DNA of 14,320 nt from Oscillospiraceae bacterium (GCA_902767395.1 CACXHI010000099.1:1-14320); one strand, 5' to 3'; shown: positions 1 through 6,682, numbered from the stretch's first letter. Translations and numbers: made by a program. The notes: a model not told the origin generated them from the letters alone.

Positions 1-50
1 CCGCGGTAGCGGCTGCCGTCATATTGAAGAATCAGCTTGTAATTTGGCAT
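1..50 (-). CDS. truA: tRNA pseudouridine synthase A, N-terminal fragment (cut by window edge)
   Basis: Only the first 16 codons are inside the window, reading MPNYKLILQYDGSRYR and continuing off the left end. The pattern of a short basic start followed by a beta strand and YDGS/T-x-Y-x-G is the hallmark N-terminus of TruA, which makes pseudouridine at positions 38-40 of tRNA anticodon arms. The ATG lies 27 bases after the stop of the upstream 39-residue gene, so the two are probably co-transcribed. The ribosome binding site is weak. The identification rests on this short N-terminal signature alone; the catalytic Asp region is outside the window. Confidence 0.72.
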   Translation of the reverse strand, partial: MPNYKLILQYDGSRYR

Positions 51-77
51 CGTATTCTCAATGGTTTCGGTTCCCCA

Positions 78-197
78 TCAGGCGGCCAGCTCGCGCAGCG
101 CTTCTGCACGAGTGTCTGCGGAGCAGATAAAGTTGCCGTCCGCGTCGTAAACCTCATAGTGGCCCCGCACGGGGATAATGTCATAACTGCGATTCAT
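78..197 (-). CDS. Small conserved-type protein of 39 residues, unknown function
   Basis: This short reading frame starts at ATG with a purine-rich site (GGAAGGGATC) about 7 bases upstream and ends in TGA. The product begins MNRSYDIIPVRGHYEVYDAD and ends with a helix-like AEALRELAA. Its look is a beta-hairpin (IIPVRGHYEVY, then GNFICSAD) followed by a short amphipathic helix. I recall similar 35-50 residue proteins with an 'RGHYEVY...CSADT..EA' pattern in clostridial genomes, without an assigned function; that is memory, not a search. It has no signal peptide or membrane segment. It sits between the alpha/beta hydrolase (73 bases upstream) and truA (27 bases downstream), all on the same strand. 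Confidence 0.6.
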   Translation of the reverse strand: MNRSYDIIPVRGHYEVYDADGNFICSADTRAEALRELAA

Positions 198-270
198 TGG
201 CTCAGATCCCTTCCGGTTTTGTTTTCTGTGCCAATGATAACATTAAATCTGTCCTATAAACAGGATGTTT

Positions 271-1191
271 TCAGGATTCGAGCGCCGCGTTAAAAAACGC
301 CAGCACGTCCTCGTACAGCTCCTGCCGGTTTTGCTCGTGGTGCATTTCGTGACGGGCGTCGGGGTAGAGCTTGCACCGCACGTTCTGCAAGCCGGCGGCG
401 CGGAAGGCCTCGACGGTCTGCCGAACGCCCTTGCCGTTGCCGCCCACGGGATCCGCGTCGCCGCTGACGAAGAGGACGGGGAGGTTCTTGGGCATTTTTG
501 CCAGATTCGCCGCGTCCTCGTTCCGCAGCATTCCGCCCAGCATTTCGCAGGCCAGTCCGACGGAGGGATCGAAGCCCAGAAGCGGGTCGGCCAGGTAGCG
601 TTCCACCTCAGCCTCGTCCCGCGTCAGCCAGTCTACGGGGGTTCTTGGATTCTCATAGCCCTTGGTATAGGAGCCGAACATCAGTTTGCTGACGGCGGCA
701 GAGGTACGGTCGCTTCCCTTTCGTCTGGCCTCCACGCGGCAGAAGGCCTGTCCGGCCCGCAGCACGGATTTCGGCATCCAGCCGGTTCCACTGAGCACCA
801 CGGCCCGCAGCCCCGCGTCGGGATAAGTATAGAGCAGCGTCCGGGTCAGGAAGGAGCCCATGCTGTGTCCATATAGAATGTAAGGCAGCTCCGGGTACTC
901 CTCCCGGGTGAGCCGCATCAGCCGGTAGACGTCCGAAACCGCAGCATCCCAGCCGCCGACAAAGCAGCCCTGCGGAATCTGCTTGGAAATTGAGCCGCCG
1001 TGTCCCATGTGATCCTCCGCCACCACCAAGAAGCCGTGCGCGGTGAAAACCTTTGCCAGCGATTCGTAGCGGGCGGCGTACTCTGAAATGCCGTGGACGA
1101 GCTGAATCACGGCCCGAGGTTTCCCCGCCGGGAGCCACTGACAGCAGTGGAGGCTGGTGTTGCTTCGCGCAGGAAGGAAGAATTCTTTCAT
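271..1191 (-). CDS. Alpha/beta hydrolase, lysophospholipase / monoglyceride-lipase-like (serine aminopeptidase S33 fold)
   Basis: The 306-residue product has the features of a serine alpha/beta hydrolase of the Hydrolase_4 type. There is an oxyanion-loop HG near residues 33-34, a nucleophile elbow GHSMG at 108-112 (Ser110), an acidic residue in SGDADPVG (probably Asp247), and a catalytic His in YPDARHE (His281). It has no signal peptide or membrane helix, so it is probably cytoplasmic and acts on a lipid or other ester; the true substrate cannot be read from sequence. I chose the ATG at 1191 (MKEFFLP) because upstream in-frame starts lie inside coaX, whereas this one leaves a 16-base gap after the coaX stop and has GAAAGAG about 7 bases before it. 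It is third in the minus-strand run after the phosphoesterase and coaX. Confidence 0.88.
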   Translation of the reverse strand: MKEFFLPARSNTSLHCCQWLPAGKPRAVIQLVHGISEYAARYESLAKVFTAHGFLVVAEDHMGHGGSISKQIPQGCFVGGWDAAVSDVYRLMRLTREEYPELPYILYGHSMGSFLTRTLLYTYPDAGLRAVVLSGTGWMPKSVLRAGQAFCRVEARRKGSDRTSAAVSKLMFGSYTKGYENPRTPVDWLTRDEAEVERYLADPLLGFDPSVGLACEMLGGMLRNEDAANLAKMPKNLPVLFVSGDADPVGGNGKGVRQTVEAFRAAGLQNVRCKLYPDARHEMHHEQNRQELYEDVLAFFNAALES

Positions 1192-1207
1192 GCTGCAACT
1201 CTTTCGC

Positions 1208-1975
1208 TCATCGGACGTTCTTCCGATAGAGCAGCTCCAGCCCCTCCAACAGAAGATTGTCGTTGACAATCATCTCCCGCTTGCACAGCGGAACAATGGC
1301 CTTGGCCAGCCCGCCCGTCGCAATCACGCGGGTAGGATAGCCCAACTCCGCCTCGATGCGCTCCACCATACCGTCGAGCATGGCGGCGGAGCCGAGAAGC
1401 AGGCCGCTGCGCATGGAATCCACGGTATTCGTGCCAATGACCTTGCGAGGCCGCTCCAGACTGATGGCCGGGAGCTGGGCCGTGCCGCCGGAAAGGGCGT
1501 TGAGCGAGAGCATGACGCCCGGCGCAATGGAACCGCCCCGGAACACGCCGTCCCGGTCGATCACCGAGATGGTCGTGGCGGTGCCGAGATCCACGAGACA
1601 CATCGGCGCGCCGTAGCGCTCGATGGCAGCCACCGCGCCGACGATCAAATCGCTGCCCGCCTGCGCGGGATTGTCGATCTTAATGTTCAAACCGGTTTTG
1701 AGTCCGGGGCCCACGGTGAGACAGAGCTTGCGCGTCAGCCGCTCCACAGCCTGCACGACAACCTGCTGCACCATGGGAACCACGGAAGAGACGATGCTGC
1801 CCTCGATGGACGCGGGGGACACCTCAAAGAGCTCAAGCATGGTCTTCAGCTCCGCGCAGTATTGATCCGCCGTTTTGGTGCGGTCGGTCGCCATGCGCGC
1901 TTCAAACAGGATTTGGCTGTCTTGGATACAGCCCAGAACGATATTGCTGTTGCCGATGTCAATCGTAAGAATCAT
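1208..1975 (-). CDS. coaX: Type III pantothenate kinase
   Basis: CoaX phosphorylates pantothenate with ATP, the first step of coenzyme A synthesis, and unlike type I kinases needs a monovalent cation and is not inhibited by CoA. The 255-residue product has the family's usual length. It carries the ASKHA-fold phosphate loop TIDIGNSN at 4-11, the substrate/catalytic region NPAQAGSDL with Asp109, the second phosphate motif VDLGTATT at 128-135, GGSIAPGV at 147-154, and the adenosine-loop region IATGGLA at 218-224. An upstream in-frame start would add 11 residues, but the ATG at 1975 has GAGAGGG 8 bases before it and gives the canonical N-terminus. It starts 13 bases after the phosphoesterase stop and ends 16 bases before the hydrolase. 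Confidence 0.97.
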   Translation of the reverse strand: MILTIDIGNSNIVLGCIQDSQILFEARMATDRTKTADQYCAELKTMLELFEVSPASIEGSIVSSVVPMVQQVVVQAVERLTRKLCLTVGPGLKTGLNIKIDNPAQAGSDLIVGAVAAIERYGAPMCLVDLGTATTISVIDRDGVFRGGSIAPGVMLSLNALSGGTAQLPAISLERPRKVIGTNTVDSMRSGLLLGSAAMLDGMVERIEAELGYPTRVIATGGLAKAIVPLCKREMIVNDNLLLEGLELLYRKNVR

Positions 1976-1988
1976 AAGAAAAACCCTC

Positions 1989-2468
1989 TCATATTTTGTA
2001 GCAGCCAATCTCCAGTTCGCGGTCAGGCTCCAAAAGGATGCGTCCGTAGGTGGGGTGGAAACTGCCGCAGGCGCCGGGATTCAGGAGGTAGAGCCTCTGC
2101 CCCGGCTCCGGTTCCTCGCAGGCGCAGTAGGGCTCATGGGTATGGCCGAACAGGAGTACGTCGGCCTTCTGCTCCAGCGCGGCGTAGGTTGCGCGGAGGT
2201 AGCCCTCCTTGACGCCGAGGGTATGCCCGTGGCAGAGGAAAAACCGCTTTCCCCCGAGGGAGAAGACCCGGGTTTTCGGCGTGTCCGACCAGCCGTCGCA
2301 GTTGCCGCGCACGGTCACGATGGGCAGTGTGTCATATTCCCGCATCAACACCTCGGCGTCGGAATCGTGATCGCCGAGATGGAACACGTAGTCCGGCTTC
2401 TCCCGCTCGATAACGGTGCGCATCCCGTCGAGCGTCCGATGCGAATCAGAAAAAACGATGATCTTCAT
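1989..2468 (-). CDS. YfcE/MJ0936-type metallophosphoesterase
   Basis: This 159-residue single-domain protein has every metal-binding block of the calcineurin-like phosphoesterase superfamily. These are D-x-H at 8-10 (FSDSH), GDHDSD at 32-37, GNCD at 55-58, HGH at 80-82 and GHTH at 108-111. The short length and order match the YfcE/YsnB branch, two-metal phosphodiesterases active on small model substrates whose cellular substrate is generally unclear. There is no signal peptide. A purine-rich stretch (AAGGAAAAGG) precedes the ATG. It is the first gene of the minus-strand run, just below the promoter at 2502-2530, and coaX starts 13 bases after its stop. The family call is firm; the substrate is unknown. 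Confidence 0.92.
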   Translation of the reverse strand: MKIIVFSDSHRTLDGMRTVIEREKPDYVFHLGDHDSDAEVLMREYDTLPIVTVRGNCDGWSDTPKTRVFSLGGKRFFLCHGHTLGVKEGYLRATYAALEQKADVLLFGHTHEPYCACEEPEPGQRLYLLNPGACGSFHPTYGRILLEPDRELEIGCYKI

Positions 2469-2501
2469 AGCTGCACCTTTTCCTTTCTTCCTGCATATCT
2501 T

Positions 2502-2530
2502 ATTATATCAAATAATCTGATAGGAGGCAA
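2502..2530 (-). promoter_or_regulatory. Sigma-A-type promoter for the phosphoesterase-coaX-hydrolase run
   Basis: On the minus strand a perfect -10 TATAAT lies at 2507-2502, separated by exactly 17 bases from a -35 TTGCCT at 2530-2525 (4 of 6 matches to TTGACA). The predicted start of transcription lies near 2495, about 27 bases before the phosphoesterase ATG. The -35 box overlaps the ribosome binding site (GGAGG, 2523-2527) of the divergent plus-strand gene. Confidence 0.75.
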
Positions 2531-2534
2531 GGAA

Positions 2535-2780
2535 ATGGTTGGATCGTCACAAAAAATTTCCAATTCCGCGCCCGATCCCGAACAGTTGGAGAAACTGCTG
2601 ACCAGTCAGGAGGGGCAGGCCCTGCTCCGACTCCTGCAGGCGGACGGCGGAGCAGGGCTGCAAAAGGCCGCAAGCGCACTCCGTCGCGGCGACGCAGAGG
2701 CGGCAAAGGCCGCGCTCTCTCCCCTGCTGGCCGGGACACAGGGCGAGGCGCTGACAAAAGCGCTGGAGGAAAAGCTGTGA
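2535..2780 (+). CDS. Small alpha-helical protein, unknown function (gene 1 of a three-gene plus-strand cluster)
   Basis: I do not recognise a named family. The 81-residue product starts at an ATG with a perfect GGAGG 7 bases upstream (2523-2527), which fixes the start and strand. The sequence is rich in Ala, Leu, Gln, Glu and Lys and looks wholly helical. A DPEQLEKLLTS segment at about 13-23 leads into GQALLRLLQ, a Gly-rich turn (ADGGAGLQ) and a second helical half ending ALTKALEEKL. It has no cysteines, signal peptide or membrane segment, suggesting a cytosolic protein. Its stop is 1 base before the next ATG, so translation is probably coupled. The only -10-like box in the short divergent gap (TATTAT, 2501-2506) has no convincing -35. 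Confidence 0.72.
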   Translation: MVGSSQKISNSAPDPEQLEKLLTSQEGQALLRLLQADGGAGLQKAASALRRGDAEAAKAALSPLLAGTQGEALTKALEEKL

Positions 2781-2781
2781 C

Positions 2782-3165
2782 ATGGATGATCTGCAAAGCA
2801 CCTTGCAGTCCATTCTCTCCGATCCGGAACAGATGGGCCGCATCTCCGCCATGGCGGAGTCTCTGGGACTAAAGCCCCCGGACAGTCCGCCGTCCGGGGA
2901 TGGCAGGATGCCCCCGCCCGCAGACACCGGCGGCAGCGCGCAGGCAACTCCGGCGCAGCTCGACCTCGGCGGGATGGGCTTGGACCTTGGAAAGCTGATG
3001 GGCACGCTCGGCGCGATGCAGGGAACGGAGGACCGTGTGCTGAACGCACTGCGTCCGTCTCTGTCGCAGGAGGGACAGGGCCGTGTGGATCGGGCGCTCC
3101 GCGCCGCTAAGCTCTCCCGGCTGGCAGGACAGTTCCTCGCCCGGCGCGGAGGCGGCCATGTATAG
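2782..3165 (+). CDS. Helix-linker-helix protein, unknown function (gene 2 of the cluster)
   Basis: The 127-residue product has three parts. An N-terminal helix is MDDLQSTLQSILSDPEQMGR and continues to about residue 30. A Pro/Gly/Ser-rich linker follows at about 31-65. The C-terminal half has predicted helices: LGKLMGTLGAMQ at 69-80, then a basic amphipathic region with LNALRPSLSQEG (87-98) and RVDRALRAAKLSRLAGQFL (101-119). I recall clostridial small proteins with the same plan (a 'LSDPE-x-M' start and an 'L+P-L-x-E-x-x-x+VD+A' C-terminus), all unnamed; this is from memory. The DPEQ motif echoes the one in gene 1 (residues 14-17), so the two may be related or interact. It begins 1 base after gene 1's stop and overlaps the start of gene 3 by 8 bases. 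No membrane segment is seen. Confidence 0.72.
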   Translation: MDDLQSTLQSILSDPEQMGRISAMAESLGLKPPDSPPSGDGRMPPPADTGGSAQATPAQLDLGGMGLDLGKLMGTLGAMQGTEDRVLNALRPSLSQEGQGRVDRALRAAKLSRLAGQFLARRGGGHV

Positions 3166-3649
3166 CCGCTACACGCCGAACGCAAGCGGCGGCTTTGACC
3201 GCAGACAGGTTCCGGACGCGGTGGAGCCGCGCAGACCCGCACCGGAATCCGCCTTGCCTCCCCCGCCTCCACCGCCCCAGCCGGAGGAGGAACCGGGGTG
3301 GCCTCCCGGCGGACACGATCCGCCGCCCACGCCGCCTCCCGGTTCTTCCCGTCCGCAGAAGCCACCGTTCCCCGCCCGTCCGGGCGGAATGCGGCCGCAG
3401 ATGCCCCCGCCGAGGCCTTCCCGGCCGCCGCACGGGTCTCCGGCTTTCCCGCCTCCCGACGGAACGCCGCCAAATCCGCCGGGACTCGGCACGCTGTTCG
3501 GCCCGAACGGCCTGCTGGGCGGCTTGCTGCCGCGGGGGCTGGGCATGGAGGATCTTCTGGTGCTCGCCGTCCTTCTGCTGTCCATGAAGCAAGACGGCGC
3601 CACCGGGATCGAGCTGATGATCGCGGCAGGGCTTTACCTGTGGCTGTAG
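3158..3649 (+). CDS. Proline-rich protein with hydrophobic C-terminus, unknown function (gene 3 of the cluster)
   Basis: The ATG at 3158 has GGAGG 5 bases upstream and overlaps the end of gene 2 by 8 bases, marking tight translational coupling. The 163-residue product starts with a Tyr/Arg-containing head (MYSRYTPNASGGFDRR). It then runs through an extremely Pro-rich, probably disordered stretch from about 20 to 108, including seven consecutive prolines at 34-40. It closes with a Gly/Leu segment (GPNGLLGGLLPRGLGMED) and two short hydrophobic stretches, DLLVLAVLLLSM at 132-143 and GIELMIAAGLYLWL at 150-163, split by a polar KQDGAT. These could form a membrane hairpin or an amphipathic anchor. 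There is no N-terminal signal. I know of no assigned function. Low-complexity coding makes frame choice delicate, but the binding site, overlap and hydrophobic tail favour this frame. Confidence 0.68.
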   Translation: MYSRYTPNASGGFDRRQVPDAVEPRRPAPESALPPPPPPPQPEEEPGWPPGGHDPPPTPPPGSSRPQKPPFPARPGGMRPQMPPPRPSRPPHGSPAFPPPDGTPPNPPGLGTLFGPNGLLGGLLPRGLGMEDLLVLAVLLLSMKQDGATGIELMIAAGLYLWL

Positions 3650-3668
3650 GGAGTTCGCGCTTCGCGCC

Positions 3669-3712
3669 AAAAAAAAATCGGCGGTCACCCAGCGTTTGGT
3701 GACCGCCGATTT
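3669..3712. terminator. Hairpin terminator between convergent units
   Basis: A perfect 13-bp stem (ATCGGCGGTCACC at 3677-3689 and its complement at 3698-3710) closes an 8-base loop. On the minus strand nine T residues (the A-run at 3669-3677) follow the stem, an excellent intrinsic terminator for the trpS-transferase unit. On the plus strand the stem is followed by TTTC and, a few bases later, a T5 tract, so it probably also stops the three-gene cluster ending at 3649. Confidence 0.9.
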
Positions 3713-3777
3713 CTTCGGCGTATTTTTCGCGGCGGAGCCGTCCGCCCGTTGGTTCGCTGCAACGTGCAGGGCTCGGT

Positions 3778-4953
3778 TCAGTCTCGAACGTCCGTCTCGT
3801 CCGCACCCGAGGGCTGTGGGTCTTGTCCGCATTCTCCGTTTTCCGGCGGTTCTCCCTTCTCTTCCGGCGCCGCGTCCTGCTCAACGGAATGCAGAGCTGC
3901 GTGACAGGGTCTTGTGCGCAGAATGAAGTGCAACCCAACCGCGCCGACCACAAGAATCACGCTGAGCATAATCATCGTCCGCACCGCCCCGGAGACGGTC
4001 AACAGCACCGCCGCCAACCCAAGGATTCCCGTCAGCACATAGGCAATGGCCACGGACTGCTTCTGGCTGAAACCCATGTCGATCAGGCGGTGATGGATGT
4101 GTCCGCGATCCGCCTCCATCGGGCTTTTCCCGTTGGCAATCCGGCGAATCACCGCGAAGCAGATATCGAAAATCGGAAGACCGAGCAGCAGGACCGGAAC
4201 GAGGAAGGAAATCACCGTGTAGGCCTTGAACAGTCCCTGAACCGAAACCGCCGCCAGCATGAAGCCCAGAAAGGTCGAGCCGGTATCCCCCATAAAAATC
4301 TTGGCGGGGTTGAAATTGTGGGGAAGGAAACCAATGCAGGCGCCTGTCAGGGCGGCCATTAGAATCGCGGCCTGCCCGTTGGACACCAGCAGGGCAATGA
4401 TCATCAGGTTGATGGAGGAGATGCCGCTCACCCCGCAGGCCAGACCGTCCAGCCCGTCGATGAAATTCACTGCGTTGGTAATGGCGAGAATCCAGATGAT
4501 CGTGATGGGATAGGCCCAGAAGCCGAGATCCCAGTAGGAATAGAGACTGGGGCCGAAGGGATTCGTCAGCCGGTCGATGCGCAGATCCCCAAAAAATACG
4601 AGAATCGCGGCAGCCGCCAGCTGCACGACCAGTTTGCTCTTTGCGGGCAGGGTGAACCTGTCGTCGAGCATTCCCAACACCACGATCAGAGCCGCTCCGA
4701 TCAAAATCGCCCACAGGGCGCGATCCATCCGGGGCATAAAAACCAGCGCCGCGACCAGAAAGCCGATAAAAATCGCCAAGCCGCCCATCCGGGGAATGGG
4801 CGTTTTGTGCATCCGGCGGCCATCCTTCGGAACGTCAATCGCACCGACGCGCTCTGCCAGATGCTTGACCGGCGGCGTCATCGAAAAGGACAGCACCGCG
4901 GCAAGCAGCACGGACGCGCCGACCCGAAGCAGAAAGCTTACGTCAAAAATCAT
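3778..4953 (-). CDS. UDP-GlcNAc:undecaprenyl-phosphate GlcNAc-1-phosphate transferase, TagO/WecA type
   Basis: The enzyme moves a sugar-1-phosphate from a UDP-sugar to undecaprenyl phosphate in the membrane, the first step of teichoic acid or other cell-wall polymer synthesis. The 391-residue product has about ten or eleven hydrophobic segments and all family motifs. They include DVPKDGRRMHKTPIPRMGG at 40-58, MLDD at 95-98, NAVNFIDGLDG at 160-170, the metal-binding MGDTGS at 221-226, and HIHHRL at 285-290. HIHHRL marks the TagO/WecA branch, as MraY carries a different histidine motif. The last 40 or so residues (after LRTRPC) are a polar, acidic, Pro-rich cytoplasmic tail that looks dispensable for the fold. 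It starts 22 bases after the trpS stop with a modest AGGT site, so it depends on the trpS promoter. No polymer genes adjoin it, so the exact polymer is unknown. Confidence 0.93.
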   Translation of the reverse strand: MIFDVSFLLRVGASVLLAAVLSFSMTPPVKHLAERVGAIDVPKDGRRMHKTPIPRMGGLAIFIGFLVAALVFMPRMDRALWAILIGAALIVVLGMLDDRFTLPAKSKLVVQLAAAAILVFFGDLRIDRLTNPFGPSLYSYWDLGFWAYPITIIWILAITNAVNFIDGLDGLACGVSGISSINLMIIALLVSNGQAAILMAALTGACIGFLPHNFNPAKIFMGDTGSTFLGFMLAAVSVQGLFKAYTVISFLVPVLLLGLPIFDICFAVIRRIANGKSPMEADRGHIHHRLIDMGFSQKQSVAIAYVLTGILGLAAVLLTVSGAVRTMIMLSVILVVGAVGLHFILRTRPCHAALHSVEQDAAPEEKGEPPENGECGQDPQPSGADETDVRD

Positions 4954-4975
4954 GTCTGTCTACCTGTTCTGTGAA

Positions 4976-5980
4976 TCAGTTGCTCTTGGCAACGAAACCG
5001 ATTTTTTTATAGACCTTGCGCAAGGTCTTGTTGGCGATATAGCCTGCCTTCTCCGCACCGTTTTTGCAGACGCTCTCCAGATAGGACTTGTCCGCCAGCA
5101 GGTGGGCGGTTTCCTCGCGGATGGGACGCAGAAGCTCCACCACGGCCTCTCCCACGGCAGTCTTAAACGCGCCGTAGCCCTGTCCGTCAAATTCCTTCTC
5201 AATCTCCTGGAAGGTCTTGCCGGTGCAGGAGGCGTAAATCGTCATCAGATTGGCGATGCCCTTCTTGTTCTCCGGGTCATAGCGCACACAGGCGTCGCAG
5301 TCGGTCACGGCGCGCTTGAACTGGCGCATAATGACGTCGGGGCTGTCCATCAGCGTCACCCGGCCGGGGTCGTCGTTCTCGGACTTTGACATCTTCGCCT
5401 CGGGGTTGGCAAGGCTCATAATGCGCGCGCCGACCTTGGAGATAAAAGGCTCGGGAATTTTGAAGGTCTCGCCATAGACGTGGTTGAAGCGCACGGCGAT
5501 ATCCCGCGTCAGCTCGACATGCTGTCGCTGATCGTCGCCCACGGGAACGAAATCGGGCTGATAGAGCAGAATATCCGCCGCCATCAGCGAGGGATAGGTA
5601 AACAGGCCGCCGTTGATATTATCGGCGTTTTTCGCGCTCTTATCCTTGAACTGCGTCATCCGGGACAGCTCCCCGAACATGGCATAGCAGTTGAGCACCC
5701 AGCCCAACTCCGCGTGCTGGTGGACGTGGCTCTGGATAAAGAGGGTATTCTTCTCCGGGTCGAGTCCGCAGGCGATATACTGCGCAAGCTGCTCAATTGT
5801 GCGTCGACGGAGGTCCGCCGGGTTCTGGCGCACGGTAATGGCGTGCAGATCCGCCATGAAATAGTAGCAGTCATATTGATCCGCCTGATCCTTCCAGTTA
5901 CGGATGGCACCGAGATAGCTGCCCAGCGTCAGCTCGCCGCTGGGCTTAATGCCGGAAAGCATTACCTTTTTAGGCTCCAT
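4976..5980 (-). CDS. trpS: Tryptophanyl-tRNA synthetase
   Basis: TrpS charges tRNA-Trp with tryptophan using ATP. The 334-residue length is typical. The class I signatures are clear: the N-terminal block SGIKPSGELTLGSYLGA at 9-25 holds the degenerate HIGH motif (TLGSY), and KMSKS sits at 196-200. Also seen are YPSLMAADILLY at 129-140 and VGDDQRQHVELTRD at 147-160, the tryptophan- and dimer-contacting regions of the family. A GTG three codons upstream is in frame, but it falls on the ribosome binding site. The ATG at 5980 has GAGGTG 6 bases upstream and gives the usual N-terminus, so I chose it. A near-consensus promoter lies just upstream; the leader of about 35 bases is too short for a T-box. 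Confidence 0.97.
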   Translation of the reverse strand: MEPKKVMLSGIKPSGELTLGSYLGAIRNWKDQADQYDCYYFMADLHAITVRQNPADLRRRTIEQLAQYIACGLDPEKNTLFIQSHVHQHAELGWVLNCYAMFGELSRMTQFKDKSAKNADNINGGLFTYPSLMAADILLYQPDFVPVGDDQRQHVELTRDIAVRFNHVYGETFKIPEPFISKVGARIMSLANPEAKMSKSENDDPGRVTLMDSPDVIMRQFKRAVTDCDACVRYDPENKKGIANLMTIYASCTGKTFQEIEKEFDGQGYGAFKTAVGEAVVELLRPIREETAHLLADKSYLESVCKNGAEKAGYIANKTLRKVYKKIGFVAKSN

Positions 5981-6021
5981 ATCATTCACCTCGAAGCATT
6001 CATTTCCTTTCAGGTTCAGTA

Positions 6022-6050
6022 ATTATACCATATTAAGCGGAATTGTGCAA
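6022..6050 (-). promoter_or_regulatory. Sigma-A-type promoter for trpS
   Basis: On the minus strand there is a perfect -10 TATAAT (6027-6022), a 17-base spacer, and a -35 TTGCAC (6050-6045, 4 of 6 matches to TTGACA). Transcription should begin near 6015, leaving about 35 untranslated bases before the trpS ATG. No tryptophan-responsive leader fits in that length. Confidence 0.8.
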
Positions 6051-6081
6051 CAAAAAATTGCCGCTTTCGTGGAAAGAATCA

Positions 6082-6109
6082 ACGCCGCCGTTTCTTCCAA
6101 CGGCGGCGT
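6082..6109 (-). terminator. GC-rich hairpin after the CBS gene, probable terminator
   Basis: An 11-bp perfect stem (ACGCCGCCGTT at 6082-6092 with its complement at 6099-6109) encloses a 6-base loop. It starts 22 bases after the CBS gene stop. On the minus strand the following bases are TTGATTCTTTCC, a poor T-tract, so termination may be weak or factor-aided. It separates the CBS gene from the trpS promoter. Confidence 0.55.
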
Positions 6110-6130
6110 CCTGTCAAATTGCTGTGTGCA

Positions 6131-6544
6131 TCAGGTTTCCTCCCCAACGGAGGCAACGTACTGTGCGAGGATGGATTTCCGGGTAACGATGCCGATAAAG
6201 GAGTCTCGGTCGTCTACCACCGGGACGAAATTCTGATCCATCGCCTTGCGGAGCAAGGCGCGCATATCCGTGCTGACAGAAACCGGAAGATAGTCCTTCT
6301 GGTGGGGGATATCCATAATGCTGAATTCCTCCGCCTTTTTCAGATCAAACCCGCACTGGTTTTTCAGCGCCCAGAGAACGTCGCCGTCGGTCAGCGTGCC
6401 CCGATAGAACCCGTCCTCCTTTCGGATAATCGGCAGGGCCGAAAAACCGGAACGCTCCATGCGCTGAAGCGCCCCGCGGATAGATTCATCTTCAAACAGC
6501 ACCTCACAGCTTGCCTTTGGAGTAAGGTAAAACAGGATGTTCAT
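6131..6544 (-). CDS. Two-CBS-domain protein, probable nucleotide-sensing regulator
   Basis: The 137-residue product is essentially a tandem CBS (Bateman) pair. The first repeat covers about 14-63 with SALPIIRKEDGFYRGTLTDG at 35-54, and the second about 75-130 with VPVVDDRDSFIGIVTRKSIL at 107-126. CBS pairs usually bind adenosine nucleotides such as AMP, ATP or c-di-AMP and control a partner domain; here no partner domain is attached, so it may act in trans. The opening MNILFYLTPK is one I remember from stand-alone clostridial CBS proteins. An upstream in-frame GTG would add 15 residues, but GGAAGGAG lies 9 bases before the ATG at 6544, which settles the start. It is read alone between two hairpins, with no metabolic neighbour to suggest a target. 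Confidence 0.9.
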   Translation of the reverse strand: MNILFYLTPKASCEVLFEDESIRGALQRMERSGFSALPIIRKEDGFYRGTLTDGDVLWALKNQCGFDLKKAEEFSIMDIPHQKDYLPVSVSTDMRALLRKAMDQNFVPVVDDRDSFIGIVTRKSILAQYVASVGEET

Positions 6545-6631
6545 GGATTCGGTCTCCTTCCAAGCTTCATACGGACTTTCCTGTTCCACGCTGATTGTAT
6601 CATAGAGTTATGAAAAAGCTATGAACATTCC

Positions 6632-6662
6632 AAAGGCGTCCGGCAAAAATCCGGACGCCTTT
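6632..6662. terminator. 12-bp hairpin between the TPI-like and CBS genes
   Basis: A perfect stem (AAAGGCGTCCGG at 6632-6643 and its complement at 6651-6662) closes a 7-base loop. It lies 20 bases beyond the TPI-like stop, where a minus-strand terminator is expected. However, the better T-run (T6, 6660-6665) is on the plus strand, while the minus strand has only T3 followed by GG. It may still end the long block, weakly. Confidence 0.55.
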
Positions 6663-6682
6663 TTTGTGAAAACTGTCCAAAC

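Noticed and set aside
198..270. A weak promoter (TGTTTA, 17 bases, TATCAT on the minus strand) and a short inverted repeat before the 39-residue gene
   Set aside because: The -35 matches poorly and the stem is about 4-5 bp; not enough to annotate.
265..2212. Long plus-strand open frames opposite the hydrolase and coaX
   Set aside because: Both strands are open because of GC-rich codons; only the minus-strand products show catalytic motifs.
2547..3953. A 468-codon minus-strand open frame across the three-gene cluster, the terminator and the end of the transferase
   Set aside because: It runs through a strong terminator hairpin, is Arg/Pro/Ala-rich without domains, and overlaps genes with clear ribosome binding sites on the other strand.
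5981..6130. A T-box or tryptophan attenuator before trpS
   Set aside because: The promoter sits so close to the gene that the leader is about 35 bases, with no room for a T-box; the upstream hairpin belongs to the CBS gene's end.
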